Source of the DNA: Alphaproteobacteria bacterium
GTDB taxonomy: Bacteria > Myxococcota_A > UBA796 > CAJQPC01
Length of the DNA stretch: 64,000 bases
NCBI GenBank assembly: GCA_020632795.1
Contig: JACKEV010000015.1
Span: forward strand, 248,001-312,000
Reading direction: 5' to 3'
In this document: piece by piece, positions 1-8,829 of the stretch
Position numbering within the stretch: position 1 is the first letter of the stretch
Layout of the letters: each line of letters opens with the position of its first letter
Program-made: the position numbers and the translations under genes
Notes under the pieces: generated by a model
Database searches by the model: none
Told to the model about the DNA's origin: nothing
What the model saw: the letters and a program-made list of their open reading frames with translations, nothing else

Positions 1-1130
1 GGTTGGAGCAGGACCCGTCCTACAAGGTCGTCCTCTGCGACATGGAGGACTACTTGCCGATGGCCGACGCCGTCGACGTCGTCGATTTCCTGCTGGGGGC
101 AGCCGGGGCGGTCTCCGAGCAGCTCAGGAACGAGCCCGAACTCCTGGGGCAGGATGGCCTCAAATCCTATTGGGAGCGCTTCGGCGACTGGCTGAAGTCC
201 CAACGGATCGCGGTCGATGCGCTCGGGTTGTCGGCCGGCGTCGGCGTGGGCGACAAGCGCCAGGGCGTCGGGGCAAGCGCAGGCGTGGACGTCAAGGTCA
301 TGCTCAAGTCCGACCCGGTCTTCCGACAGCGCGTCCGGGAGCGGACCAAGCTCCACCTCGGCGCGTTCCGGGAGGAGGTTCACACCTTCCTGCAGGACGC
401 GCTCAAGGCCCTGCGGGCGAAGCATGGCCAGGACACCCAACTGGTCATCATCTTCGACTCCCTGGAGCACCTGCGGGGAACAACCACGAACGCCGAGGAG
501 GTCGCGACCTCCGTGGAGCGCCTGTTTCGAGGCCACGCGGACGCGCTTCAGGTCCCCTACATCCACACGGTGTACACCGTCCCGCCTTGGCTACGACTCC
601 AGGCGGCGGGCGTGGGGGGCGATCGGTACAATGGCTATGTGCACATTCCGTGCGTCAAGGTTCGGAAGCGGGACGGCGACCGATGCCAGGCGGGGCTCGA
701 TGCTCTGTGGCGTATCGCGGATGGGCGCGGCGACCTCACTGGTCTGCTTGGCTCGCGGGAGGCCTTTGATGAGCTGGCCCTGGTCTCTGGCGGGTATCTG
801 AGAGACCTGTTCCGCCTCCTCAGCTTCATCGTGAGGGATGCGAGCGTGCATGGTCTCCCCTCCAAGCGTCAGGAGTTGGCTGTTCAGGACCTGCGCAACG
901 CCTACGCCAGCTTCACCAATCGGGACGCGGTGTGGCTCAAGCGCATCGCCGAGACCCACGAGGTGAGCACGGACGCCAAGGAGGAAGTCCAGGATCTGGC
1001 TCGCTTCCTGGACACCCATCTGGTGCTGGGGTATCGCAACGGCGATGACTGGTACGACGTGCACCCCATCATCAAGGATGATGTGTTCCGGCGCGCGGAG
1101 GCGTACGCGCGCCGGTCGGATGATGCCTGA
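1..1130 (+). CDS. P-loop NTPase-like protein, C-terminal part (5' end outside window)
   Basis: The frame is open at the left edge and ends at TGA 1128-1130, so about 375 C-terminal residues are visible. No Walker A motif is present in the visible part; it probably lies upstream. A hydrophobic strand ending in an acid (VIIFDSLEH, visible residues 148-156) looks like Walker B, and SGGYLRDLFRLL from residue 262 resembles the helix after a sensor/Arg region in AAA, KAP or STAND ATPases. A Gly/Ala/Val-rich loop lies at residues 79-99. The next gene, a TPR protein, starts 5 bases after this stop, so the two are probably co-transcribed. The exact family is not certain. Confidence 0.6.
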   Translation, partial: LEQDPSYKVVLCDMEDYLPMADAVDVVDFLLGAAGAVSEQLRNEPELLGQDGLKSYWERFGDWLKSQRIAVDALGLSAGVGVGDKRQGVGASAGVDVKVMLKSDPVFRQRVRERTKLHLGAFREEVHTFLQDALKALRAKHGQDTQLVIIFDSLEHLRGTTTNAEEVATSVERLFRGHADALQVPYIHTVYTVPPWLRLQAAGVGGDRYNGYVHIPCVKVRKRDGDRCQAGLDALWRIADGRGDLTGLLGSREAFDELALVSGGYLRDLFRLLSFIVRDASVHGLPSKRQELAVQDLRNAYASFTNRDAVWLKRIAETHEVSTDAKEEVQDLARFLDTHLVLGYRNGDDWYDVHPIIKDDVFRRAEAYARRSDDA

Positions 1131-1135
1131 GCGCG

Positions 1136-3217
1136 ATGGCCGCTGACGGGATCCGCGACGTCTCCGTCGAGGAGGCCTGGGCTGAACTCTCCGTCCATCT
1201 GGAGTGGTCGACGCGCTTCTGGGTGGTCTTCATCTTCACCGACTCAACGCGGGAGAGCGCCCTGCTGGAGCAGCGCACCCGGGAGCAGCTGAGCGCGCAG
1301 GGCGCGACGATGCTGACCCTGCGCTCCCGCGAGATGGATGAGAGCACGCTGCTGGCCAGGGTGTTCTCCCCTTCGGACGAGGCGGTGCTCTGGCTCGACG
1401 GGCTTCGCGTCGGGCAAGACGAGGAGGACTGGCTCGCCCACTGGACGCGGGTGCTCCTTCGCCTCAACGAGCGTCGGGAGCGTCTGCGGCGTCGGTGGTC
1501 GGGGGTTGTCCTGGCTGCTTCGCGTGCGGCATTGGGAAAGACGGCGGCGGCGGCTCCGGATCTGTGGACCATTCGGAGCTTCATCTTGATTGTGCGGAGT
1601 TCGGCGCCGGTGCAAGGGGAGCGCTTGGAGTCCGTTCGTGATTCATTCGCATTGCCCTCGGTCCGTGCAGACGTGGACCTTGCGGAAGCGGCGGTCCAAA
1701 GGGCCCGAGTTCAGGAAGGCCCGGAGATGCTGGCGTCGGCGCTGATGAACCTTGGAGAGGCGCTCGGTCAGGCCGGTCGGCCAGAGGACGCACTTCGCTC
1801 CATGAAGGAGGCTGTGGAGCTGTATCGACGCCTCACTGACGCTCGCCCGGAAGAAACGTTATTTGACCTTGCCAGAAGCTTGAACAACCTGGGCAACGTG
1901 CTCTCGAATATGGGGCGCCGCGAAGATGCTGTCAAGGCCACTGAGGAGGCCGTACACATTTTTCGGAAACTCGCACAAACTTGGCCTGACACATTCAACC
2001 CTGATCTCGCAATGAGCCTGAGCAATCTTGGCTCAGATCTCTCAGCCCTGGATCGACGAGAGGAAGCGTTGGCCGCCACACTGGAAGCTGTCGATCTCAA
2101 GAGGCACCTCGCACGCACTCGCCCTGATACCTTCGACCCGACCCTTGCGACAGGCCTCATCAACTTGGGCTCAGATCTCTCGGCGCTGGGTCGACGGGAG
2201 GAAGCGCTCTCCGTCACGGAGGAGGCGGTACACCTGTTTCGTAGGCTCGCGCATGATCGCCCCGATGTCTTTGAGCCCGATCTCGCGATGAGCCTCAACA
2301 ACCTGGGCTTGGATCTCTCGGCGCTGGGTCGGCGGGAGGAAGCGCTGGCTGCTACACGGGAGGCGGTCGATCTCAGGCGGCGCCTTGCGCGTCTTCGGCC
2401 CGACGCCTTCAACCCGGATCTGGCCAGAAGCCTCAACAACCTTGGCAACAGGCTCTCGGAGTCGGGTCGTCGAGAGGAAGCGTTGACTGCCACACTGGAG
2501 GCCATCGATATCTATAGGAGTCTCGCACGTGATCACCCCAACGCCTTCAACCTCGACCTCGCGGGCTGTCTCACCAATCTGGGCGCCGACCTCTCAGAGT
2601 TGGGTCGTCGAGAGGAAGCTCTGGCCGTCACGGAAGAGGCTGTAGATCTCTATCGGTTCCTCGCACGCACGAAACCCGAAGTTTACAACCCTGTTCTTGC
2701 CAAGAGCCTGAACAACCTGGGCAACAGGCTCTCGGAGTTGGGCCGTCGGGAGGAAGGCCTCACGTCCATTCTGGAGGCCATCAGCCTGAAAAGGCGACTC
2801 GCACGTATCCGCTCCGACGCACTGTCTCCAGACCTCGCTGCCAGCCTCAACAACCTGGGAAATCGGCTCCAGGAGTTGGGACGTCGCGAGGAAGCGATGG
2901 TCGCTACTCAGGAAGCCGTCGATCTCTATCGCCACATCGCACGAGGTCACCCTGACGCCTTCTCCCCAGACCTCGCAAGGAGCCTGGGAACCTTGGGGCA
3001 TGTGCGGCGCGATGTGGGAGACACCCACGGCGCTGCGGCGTCCTTCCAGGAAGGCATCGAGCGTATCTGGACGCTCTTTGAGCGCGCACCGTCAGCGTTC
3101 GCGGAACTCACCGGCGCGCTGCTGCGTGACTGCGAAGCGGTCACCGACCCCACCAACCCACCCCCCTGGCTCACCGAGAAGCGCCGACGCTTCGACGAGC
3201 TCACCCAGCAGCCCTGA
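1136..3217 (+). CDS. TPR-repeat protein with unknown N-terminal domain
   Basis: 693 residues. The first ~190 residues are a globular domain I do not recognise (FWVVFIFTDS near residue 30, an acidic AVLWLDGL strand near 85). From about residue 200 to 640 there are about ten tetratricopeptide units of ~44 residues, each with an NLG...L..LGRREEAL..T.EAV core, i.e. a superhelical protein-binding scaffold. It follows the NTPase gene by 5 bases and is likely its partner. GC and third-position GC are lower than in most neighbours, and the repeats share long near-identical blocks, which suggests recent internal duplication. NTPase plus TPR pairs are common in conflict and signalling systems; that role is inference. 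Confidence 0.75.
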   Translation: MAADGIRDVSVEEAWAELSVHLEWSTRFWVVFIFTDSTRESALLEQRTREQLSAQGATMLTLRSREMDESTLLARVFSPSDEAVLWLDGLRVGQDEEDWLAHWTRVLLRLNERRERLRRRWSGVVLAASRAALGKTAAAAPDLWTIRSFILIVRSSAPVQGERLESVRDSFALPSVRADVDLAEAAVQRARVQEGPEMLASALMNLGEALGQAGRPEDALRSMKEAVELYRRLTDARPEETLFDLARSLNNLGNVLSNMGRREDAVKATEEAVHIFRKLAQTWPDTFNPDLAMSLSNLGSDLSALDRREEALAATLEAVDLKRHLARTRPDTFDPTLATGLINLGSDLSALGRREEALSVTEEAVHLFRRLAHDRPDVFEPDLAMSLNNLGLDLSALGRREEALAATREAVDLRRRLARLRPDAFNPDLARSLNNLGNRLSESGRREEALTATLEAIDIYRSLARDHPNAFNLDLAGCLTNLGADLSELGRREEALAVTEEAVDLYRFLARTKPEVYNPVLAKSLNNLGNRLSELGRREEGLTSILEAISLKRRLARIRSDALSPDLAASLNNLGNRLQELGRREEAMVATQEAVDLYRHIARGHPDAFSPDLARSLGTLGHVRRDVGDTHGAAASFQEGIERIWTLFERAPSAFAELTGALLRDCEAVTDPTNPPPWLTEKRRRFDELTQQP

Positions 3218-3283
3218 GCCCCGGTCACCCGGAACCCGCCGCCCGCCCTGCGGTCCAGGTACTCTGTTCGTTCGGAGTCCTGC

Positions 3284-4810
3284 GTGTCCCCCTTCTGGCT
3301 CATCACCCTGCTGCTGAGCGCCGGCCCTGGTGGCCCGTGCCCGCCGCCGGTCGGCGGCTGGTCCCGTGGGGGTGAGGTCTGCGCGCCGCCGCCGGGCTGC
3401 GAGCAGCCGGCGCCCCACCCCGGCGACGTCACCGTGAAGGGCCCGGACGCCGCCGCGCAGATGGACGCGCTGTGCGAGCGCTACAACGGGGTCGACGGAG
3501 ACCTCATCGTCGACAGCGTCGACCTCACCGACCTCTCCGGCCTGTCCTGCGTCTGCGGGGTCGGCGGCGACCTCGTCATCCGGCGTAGCCCCGGCCTGCG
3601 CACCCTCGACGGCCTGGGCCAGCTCCACCGCGTCGGCGGCGATCTCGTGCTGGAGGAGCTGCCCGCGTTCGAGCGCCTCTCCGGCCTCGACGCCCTGGAC
3701 TGGCTGGACGACGACCTCGTGCTGCGCCGCCTCGGGGCCCTCGCTGACCTGCGGGGCCTGCCCGCGCTGGGCCAGCTCTGGGGCGACGTCGTGCTCCAGG
3801 ACAACCCCGCGCTGCGCAGCCTGCACGGGCTGGAGTGGCTGGAGACCCTGCCCGGCCGGCTCATCGTGCACGACAACCCCGTGCTGGAGGACCTCGGCGG
3901 CCTGGAGTCCCTGCGCGAGATCACCGACGACCTGCGGCTGATGGACAACCCCGGCCTCGACGACCTGCGCGCCCTGCGCAGCCTGGAGCGGATCGGCGGC
4001 GCGCTGCTCCTGCTCCAGATCGGCGTGGAGGACCTCGGCGGCCTCAGCGGCCTGCGCGAGGTCGGCGGCGGCGTCCACCTCGTCTCGAACCCCAGCCTGG
4101 AGCGCCTGCGCGGCTTCGGCCCGGTGGCCGAGCTGCCCTGGCTGCGCGTGACCCACAACCCCGCGCTGGAGTCCCTGCGCGGCCTGGAGGCCCTGACCCG
4201 CGCCGGGGCCGTGACCATCGAGCACAACCCGGAGCTGTGGGACCTGCGCGGCCTCGACAACCTGGGCCGGGTCGGCGAGCTGACCCTGCTCGCCAACGAC
4301 GCGCTGCGCTCCCTGGAGGGGCTCACGCGGCTGGAGGCGGTGGACGGCCCGATGGTGGTTCGGCTGAACCCCGCCCTGGAGGATCTGCGCGGGGTGGAGC
4401 GCCTGGCCCGGGTCGACGGGCCGCTGCGGGTGCTCAACAACGGCGCGCTGCGGCGCCTCGACGGCCTCAGCGGCCTGCGCGAGGTCGGCAGCCTGGAGCT
4501 GGGCTCCAACCACCGCCTCATCGACCTCACCGCCCTGCGCAGCCTGGAGGAGGTCCACGGCGACCTGCGCATCCGGTGGAGCGTCGCGCTGGTCTCGCTG
4601 GTGGGCCTGGAGGCTCTGCGCGCGGTGGAGGGCGACCTGGAGCTGCGCTTCAACTTCCAGCTCACCTCGCTCACCCCGCTGGCCGGCCTGGCCTCGGTGG
4701 GCGGAGACGTCGTGCTGGGGGACAACCCCGACGTGCCCCACGGCGACGTCGCCGCCCTGATGGGGCAGCTCGGCGAGGGCCTGGTCGGGGGCCTGCGGAT
4801 CGAGGAGTGA
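3284..4810 (+). CDS. Secreted Receptor-L-domain-like solenoid protein
   Basis: 508 residues from a GTG start (MSPFWLITLL), which gives a short hydrophobic signal-like N terminus followed by a Cys/Pro-rich stretch. From about residue 85 to the end there are about 17 consecutive units of 23-24 residues with the pattern G-D-L-x-L-x-x-N-P-x-L-x-x-L-x-G-L-x-x-L-x-x-V, the signature of the leucine-rich Receptor L domain (EGFR/insulin-receptor type solenoid). Such proteins are usually surface-exposed and bind ligands; here the partner is unknown. A long minus-strand frame over the same region is a high-GC shadow. The reading frame continues with coding-like composition after the stop (see next feature). 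Confidence 0.8.
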   Translation: MSPFWLITLLLSAGPGGPCPPPVGGWSRGGEVCAPPPGCEQPAPHPGDVTVKGPDAAAQMDALCERYNGVDGDLIVDSVDLTDLSGLSCVCGVGGDLVIRRSPGLRTLDGLGQLHRVGGDLVLEELPAFERLSGLDALDWLDDDLVLRRLGALADLRGLPALGQLWGDVVLQDNPALRSLHGLEWLETLPGRLIVHDNPVLEDLGGLESLREITDDLRLMDNPGLDDLRALRSLERIGGALLLLQIGVEDLGGLSGLREVGGGVHLVSNPSLERLRGFGPVAELPWLRVTHNPALESLRGLEALTRAGAVTIEHNPELWDLRGLDNLGRVGELTLLANDALRSLEGLTRLEAVDGPMVVRLNPALEDLRGVERLARVDGPLRVLNNGALRRLDGLSGLREVGSLELGSNHRLIDLTALRSLEEVHGDLRIRWSVALVSLVGLEALRAVEGDLELRFNFQLTSLTPLAGLASVGGDVVLGDNPDVPHGDVAALMGQLGEGLVGGLRIEE

Positions 4811-4990
4811 CGGCCGCGCGGCGGCCTGCGCCTGTTTCCTGACGATGGACCGTCGGAGATCACGCGCTGGCCCTGCTGGGCGTGCGGCGAGCTTCGCGCG
4901 GTGGAGGTCCGCCTCTGCCTGCGGGTCGATGACGCCAACGCCCGCCTGGACCCGGCGCTGGCCGGGCTGAGGGTGGCAGCGGGAGGTTGA
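4811..4990 (+). other. Coding-like stretch continuing the solenoid frame past its stop
   Basis: Directly after TGA 4808-4810 the same frame stays open for 59 codons to TGA 4988-4990, with strong G/C third positions and a plausible CxxC knuckle (WPCWACGELRAVEVRL). No good start codon or ribosome site is visible. It may be the remnant of a gene whose 5' part was lost, or an extension of the solenoid gene cut off by a stop mutation. Confidence 0.3.
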
Positions 4991-4998
4991 CGACGACG

Positions 4999-5026
4999 TT
5001 GCCGGATCTTAGTGGTACCATATACG
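4999..5026 (+). promoter_or_regulatory. Putative hicAB promoter
   Basis: TTGCCG (4999-5004) and TATACG (5021-5026) are separated by 16 bases. The predicted start of transcription (about 5032-5034) lies only a few bases before the hicA ATG at 5037, and no Shine-Dalgarno is present, so the message would be nearly leaderless. Confidence 0.4.
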
Positions 5027-5034
5027 GTACCACT
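5011..5034. promoter_or_regulatory. Perfect inverted repeat, likely HicB operator
   Basis: AGTGGTACC (5011-5019) and GGTACCACT (5026-5034) are perfect 9-base arms around the 6-base spacer ATATAC. The palindrome covers the -10 element and the predicted start point immediately before hicA. HicB antitoxins with a DNA-binding C-terminal domain typically repress their own operon through such dyads, so this is the expected operator. Confidence 0.7.
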
Positions 5035-5036
5035 GA

Positions 5037-5306
5037 ATGGCTCGACTCATCAGGCTCCTGAACGCGGCGCGCCGGTCTCCCAGGAACCTCCGGTTCACCG
5101 ACCTGTGCGCCCTGGCGGAGGCCGCAGGCTTCGCGTTCAAGCGTCAGAGTGGCAGCCATCGGATCTACGTCCACCCCAACCCCCAGGTCCCCCCGATGAA
5201 CTTCCAGGAGCGCGATGGCAAGGCCAAGCCTTATCAGGTCAAGCAGCTCCTGTTCGCCATCGAGGAGCACAGGCTGCTCAACACGCTCAAAGGAGAAGAC
5301 CCATGA
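5037..5306 (+). CDS. hicA: HicA-family toxin (mRNA interferase)
   Basis: 89 residues, close to the usual HicA length. The central block GFAFKRQSGSHRIYVHP carries the conserved GSH histidine of HicA, a double-stranded-RNA-binding-fold ribonuclease that cleaves mRNA when the antitoxin is lost. The longer N terminus (RFTDLCALAEAAG) matches the HicA subgroup with an RxxRFxDL start. The ATG lies three bases after the operator palindrome and lacks a ribosome-binding site. The stop overlaps the hicB start as ATGA at 5303-5306, so the two are translationally coupled. Confidence 0.88.
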   Translation: MARLIRLLNAARRSPRNLRFTDLCALAEAAGFAFKRQSGSHRIYVHPNPQVPPMNFQERDGKAKPYQVKQLLFAIEEHRLLNTLKGEDP

Positions 5307-5812
5307 GCTTCCGCTACTCCGTCTCCCTCCAGTGGAGTGAAGAGGACGAGGGCTTCATCGCGCTGGTCCCAGAGATCGAGGGCCTGAGCGCCTTCGGAGA
5401 AGATCCGGCTGAAGCCATCGGCGAGCTGATGGCCGTGGCCGAGGACTTCCTCCAGGTGCTGGCCGAGCGGGGACAGGCGCTCCCCCGCCCTCGCACGATG
5501 CGGCCGCACAGCGGTCAGCTCAGGCTCAGGCTGCCACGGTCCCTCCACGCCCGCGCGGCGCTGATCGCGGAGCAGGAGGGCGTGTCCCTGAACACCTTCC
5601 TGGTGGCCTGCGTCGCCGAGAGCATCGCCCTCCAGGAGCACGGACACGACGCCGGAGCACCGAGGGCATCGGAAGGCGCTCGAACAACCGCCGCAGAGCT
5701 GATGTTTGACCTCAGCGGTGACGGGGCGCTGTTCAGCTCCGACGCCCTCGTGCGACCGTCGTCCTCAGACGCCTTCGCCCTGTCCCGCTCCGGCACGCTG
5801 CTCGTCCAATGA
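5303..5812 (+). CDS. hicB: HicB-family antitoxin with long C-terminal tail
   Basis: 169 residues from ATG 5303, chosen because it overlaps the hicA stop (ATGA) and has AGGAGA at 5291-5296. Residues 1-60 are the HicB partial RNase-H-like fold (YSVSLQWSEEDEGFIALVPE, then AEAIGEL). Residues ~70-110 form an Arc/ribbon-helix-helix domain (LRLPRSLHARAALIAEQEGV, then SLNTFLV) that would bind the 5011-5034 palindrome. HicB neutralises HicA and represses the operon. Unusually, about 57 further residues rich in Ser/Asp/Ala follow the DNA-binding domain. Confidence 0.88.
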   Translation: MSFRYSVSLQWSEEDEGFIALVPEIEGLSAFGEDPAEAIGELMAVAEDFLQVLAERGQALPRPRTMRPHSGQLRLRLPRSLHARAALIAEQEGVSLNTFLVACVAESIALQEHGHDAGAPRASEGARTTAAELMFDLSGDGALFSSDALVRPSSSDAFALSRSGTLLVQ

Positions 5813-5828
5813 GCGCAAAGGGGTTGTG

Positions 5829-6251
5829 ATGTTCCGCCTCGGATGGTTCGTCCTGGCCCAGGATGCGGTCGTCGACGACAACTCGAACAGCCTCTCCATC
5901 TTCAACGTGCTGGAGTCCCTGCAGGCGCGCGCCCTGCCCGCGGGGGTCCACAACATCTCCCTGGTCGCCCACTTCTACAAGGAGGATCCGGACGACACCG
6001 TCGAGCGCAGCTTCTCCGTCCGGCTCACGATGGAGACGCCGTCCGGCGAACACCTGACGCTGCTGGAGCAGAGCATCACGGAGCGCCGCTCGCGCTACCG
6101 GATCCGCGCGCGCACCGGCGCCCTCGGGTTTGCGCGGGAGGGCACCTACTGGTTCGGTCTGGACATGCTCTCCGAGGGGGCATGGGTCCAGGCCGCCAGG
6201 CTGCCGCTCACGATCCGCGTCGTTCCGGCCTCGAAGGCGGCGCCGGATTGA
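5829..6251 (+). CDS. DUF6941-like protein
   Basis: 140 residues from ATG 5829, preceded by AAAGGGG. The pattern at the start ([20 protein letters not shown]) followed by IFNVLESL and a beta-rich body resembles the DUF6941 family of short beta-sandwich proteins of unknown function. No signal peptide or membrane segment is seen. It lies 16 bases after hicB on the same strand and overlaps the end of the convergent arsC-like gene by 44 bases. Confidence 0.55.
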   Translation: MFRLGWFVLAQDAVVDDNSNSLSIFNVLESLQARALPAGVHNISLVAHFYKEDPDDTVERSFSVRLTMETPSGEHLTLLEQSITERRSRYRIRARTGALGFAREGTYWFGLDMLSEGAWVQAARLPLTIRVVPASKAAPD

Positions 6252-6660
6252 CCCGAATCAGCTCCTCAAGCCGCGCTGCGATCGCGTCCCGGGCCGCCCG
6301 GAAGTGCACCATGCGCGCCGCATCGCTCAGGTCCTCGCCCGAGCGGTCCGGGTCGGGCATCGCCCAGCTCAGGCGCCGGGCGTCCCCCAGGAAGATCGGG
6401 CAGGACTCCTCTGCGCACAGGGTGATGACGAGGTCGACGCCGCTGGGGTCGATGGTGTCGACGTGCTTGCTGCGCTGGTCGCTGGCGTCGATGCCCAGCT
6501 CGGCCAGGGCGCGCAGGGCGTAGGGGTTCACGCGGGACGGCGCGCTGCCCGCCGACTGCACCCGGACCGCGTCGCCGAAGCGGCGGCGGGCCAGGGCTTC
6601 GGCCATCTGGCTGCGGGCGGAGTTGGCGACGCAGAGGAACAGGATGCTTCGAAACGGCAT
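6208..6660 (-). CDS. Low-molecular-weight phosphatase / ArsC-type arsenate reductase
   Basis: 150 residues from ATG 6660 ([10 protein letters not shown]). The phosphate-binding loop C10-VANSA-R16-S is the CX5R signature of the LMW protein-tyrosine-phosphatase fold; a DPDRSG block ([13 protein letters not shown]) supplies the general-acid aspartate. The [13 protein letters not shown] stretch matches thioredoxin-coupled ArsC enzymes, in which a second cysteine region takes part in arsenate reduction, so reductase is preferred over phosphatase. No ars regulator or pump is adjacent. An upstream in-frame start at 6684 would only add eight poorly conserved residues. Confidence 0.8.
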   Translation of the reverse strand: MPFRSILFLCVANSARSQMAEALARRRFGDAVRVQSAGSAPSRVNPYALRALAELGIDASDQRSKHVDTIDPSGVDLVITLCAEESCPIFLGDARRLSWAMPDPDRSGEDLSDAARMVHFRAARDAIAARLEELIRVNPAPPSRPERRGS

Positions 6661-6743
6661 GACGCACCGCCGGTGGGGCGCCACCTATCCTGATCCATCG
6701 TGGCCGGTCGACCCTCTGTCCTCGCGAAGACCTGGAGCCCCCT

Positions 6744-8762
6744 GTGATCCTGCCGATCCTGCTCGCCGCCGCCCAGGCCACGCCCCTGGCCTCCAGCCGG
6801 CTGACCGCCGCCGACGGCGCTGGGGAGGACGAGCTGGGCTGCGGGGTCGCGGTGGTGGACCTGGACGGTGACGGCTACGCGGAGGTCGTGGTCGGCGCCC
6901 GCGGCCACGACGGGCGCGCCGTGAACGCCGGGGCGATCTACCTCTACCCCGGCACCCCCGACGGCCCCGACGCCAGCGCGGTGCAGCAGCTCACCGCCGC
7001 CGACGGCGCCGTGGGCGACCGCTTCGGCGAGGCGCTGGCCGCGGCCGGGGACGTCAACGGGGACGGGTTCGAGGATCTCCTCGTCGGGAGCTACAAGGTG
7101 GACGAGGGCGCGGAGGACGCCGGGGCGGTCTACCTCTACTACGGAGGCCCGGGCGGCCTCGACCCGGCTCGGGTGGACCGCCTCACCGCCACGGAGCCCG
7201 CCGCGCGGGCGCGGTTCGGCCGCGCCGTGGCCGCCGCCGGGGACCTCGACCGCGACGGCTTCGACGACGTCCTCATCGGCGCCCACGGCGACACCGTCGA
7301 CGGCGTCGAGGCGGGCGCGGCCTGGGTCTTCTATGGCGACGCCTCCGGGGTGGACGCGGCGCGGACGCAGAAGCTGGTGGCCCCCGACGCGCGGGAGGGA
7401 GACGCCTTCGGCTGGGCGGTGGCGGCCGCCGGGGACGTCGACGGCGACGGCTTCGACGACCTGATCGTGGGGGCGAACCACATGGATCGGCCCGGCCTCA
7501 TCTGGGGCGCGGCCTACGTCTTCTACGGCGGCGCCGCGGGGGTGGACGGCGCAGGCGCGCAGAAGCTCACCGACGACGAGGTGGAGGACCCCTCGGGCAT
7601 GGGCGGCGCGGTGGCCCCGGCCGGGGACGTCGACGGGGACGGCTTCGCGGACGTCGTGATCGGGGAGGCGGGCTACGCGTCCAACCGAGGGGCGGTGCTG
7701 CTGTTCCACGGCGGCGCGGCGGGCGTGGACGCCGCGCGGATGGAGCGCCTCGTCGCCCCGGACGGGGGGGGCTTCGATACCTTCGGCTACAAGATCGCCC
7801 CGTCCCGGGACGTGAACGGGGACGGCATCGGCGACCTGCTCGTCGCGGCCCCCTACGACGACCCGAGCGGGCTGTTCAGCGGCTCGGCCTACGTGCTCCC
7901 CGGGACGGGCGCGGGGCTGGATACCGCCGGGGCGCAGCGGCTCGTCGACCCGAGGGGCGCCAGCCGGGACTTCTTCGGGCTCGCCCTCGCGGCGGGGGAC
8001 ATCGACGGGGACGGCGCCGACGATCCGGCAGTCGGCGCCATCGGGGACGACGACGTCGGCATCGACGCCGGCGCGGTCACCGTGTTCACCTCGCGCTGCC
8101 AGGACGACGACGCCGACGGCTCCTGCGCCGCCTTCGACTGCGACGACGCGGCCCCTGAGGTCCACCCCGGCGCGGAGGAGGTGCCCGCGGACGGGACGGA
8201 CGGCGACTGCGACGGCGCGGAGCTGTGCTTCAAGGATGCCGATGAGGACGGCTTCACGGAAGACGACGCGGTGGTCGCCTCCGACGACCTGTCCTGCGTC
8301 GACCCCGGCGAGGGGGACGCCAGCGCCCCCGGCGGGGACTGCGATGACGACGACCCGGCGGTCCACCCCTCTGCCGCCGAGCGCTGCGACGGGGTGGACG
8401 AGGACTGCGACGGGGCCGTGGACGAGGCGCCCCTCGACCCGGGCCTCTGGTACACGGACGCCGACGGGGACGGCTTCGGGGACCCCGAGGCGCCGGTGTC
8501 CGCCTGCGCGCAGCCCTCGGGGACCGTGGACGACGACCAGGACTGCGACGACGGCGACCCCGCGACCTGGCCGGGCGCGCCGGAGGTCGCGGGCGACGGC
8601 GTCGACCAGGACTGCGACGGGGCGGATCTCATCGAGATCGAGGACACAGGCGACGCGCCGCCGAAGGGCGGCGACCGGCGCTGCGGCGCCGCGCCGCGTG
8701 GGGCCTGGATCGCGCCCTTCCTGGCGCTGCTCCTCGTGTTCGCTCGGCGTAAGGGAATGTAA
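6744..8762 (+). CDS. FG-GAP repeat protein with MopE-like metal-binding repeats and sorting tail
   Basis: 672 residues from GTG 6744 with a short signal-like N terminus. Residues ~20-450 hold seven integrin-alpha-type FG-GAP blades, each with a D-x-D-G-D-G-(F/Y) calcium loop and GAVYLYYG-type strand. Residues ~455-635 carry repeated DCDDxDPxxxPxAxE and CDGxDxDCDG motifs, as in MopE-type and other myxobacterial cell-surface proteins. The end has a Cys (RRCGAAPRG), a hydrophobic helix (WIAPFLALLLVFA) and the basic RRK, resembling MYXO-CTERM sorting tails. Probably a calcium-stabilised, surface-anchored protein of unknown ligand. Confidence 0.85.
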   Translation: MILPILLAAAQATPLASSRLTAADGAGEDELGCGVAVVDLDGDGYAEVVVGARGHDGRAVNAGAIYLYPGTPDGPDASAVQQLTAADGAVGDRFGEALAAAGDVNGDGFEDLLVGSYKVDEGAEDAGAVYLYYGGPGGLDPARVDRLTATEPAARARFGRAVAAAGDLDRDGFDDVLIGAHGDTVDGVEAGAAWVFYGDASGVDAARTQKLVAPDAREGDAFGWAVAAAGDVDGDGFDDLIVGANHMDRPGLIWGAAYVFYGGAAGVDGAGAQKLTDDEVEDPSGMGGAVAPAGDVDGDGFADVVIGEAGYASNRGAVLLFHGGAAGVDAARMERLVAPDGGGFDTFGYKIAPSRDVNGDGIGDLLVAAPYDDPSGLFSGSAYVLPGTGAGLDTAGAQRLVDPRGASRDFFGLALAAGDIDGDGADDPAVGAIGDDDVGIDAGAVTVFTSRCQDDDADGSCAAFDCDDAAPEVHPGAEEVPADGTDGDCDGAELCFKDADEDGFTEDDAVVASDDLSCVDPGEGDASAPGGDCDDDDPAVHPSAAERCDGVDEDCDGAVDEAPLDPGLWYTDADGDGFGDPEAPVSACAQPSGTVDDDQDCDDGDPATWPGAPEVAGDGVDQDCDGADLIEIEDTGDAPPKGGDRRCGAAPRGAWIAPFLALLLVFARRKGM

Positions 8763-8829
8763 TCGCGCCGGGCCCGGGGCTGTGGCTGAATGGACCCGCC
8801 CCCCCACCCCTATTCCCCTGGAGCCCAGG

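Noticed and set aside
3092..4741. 549-residue minus-strand frame opposite the L-domain gene
   Set aside because: The plus strand has a regular 23-24-residue solenoid with clear motifs; the antisense frame is low-complexity Gln/Ala/Val-rich sequence typical of high-GC shadows.
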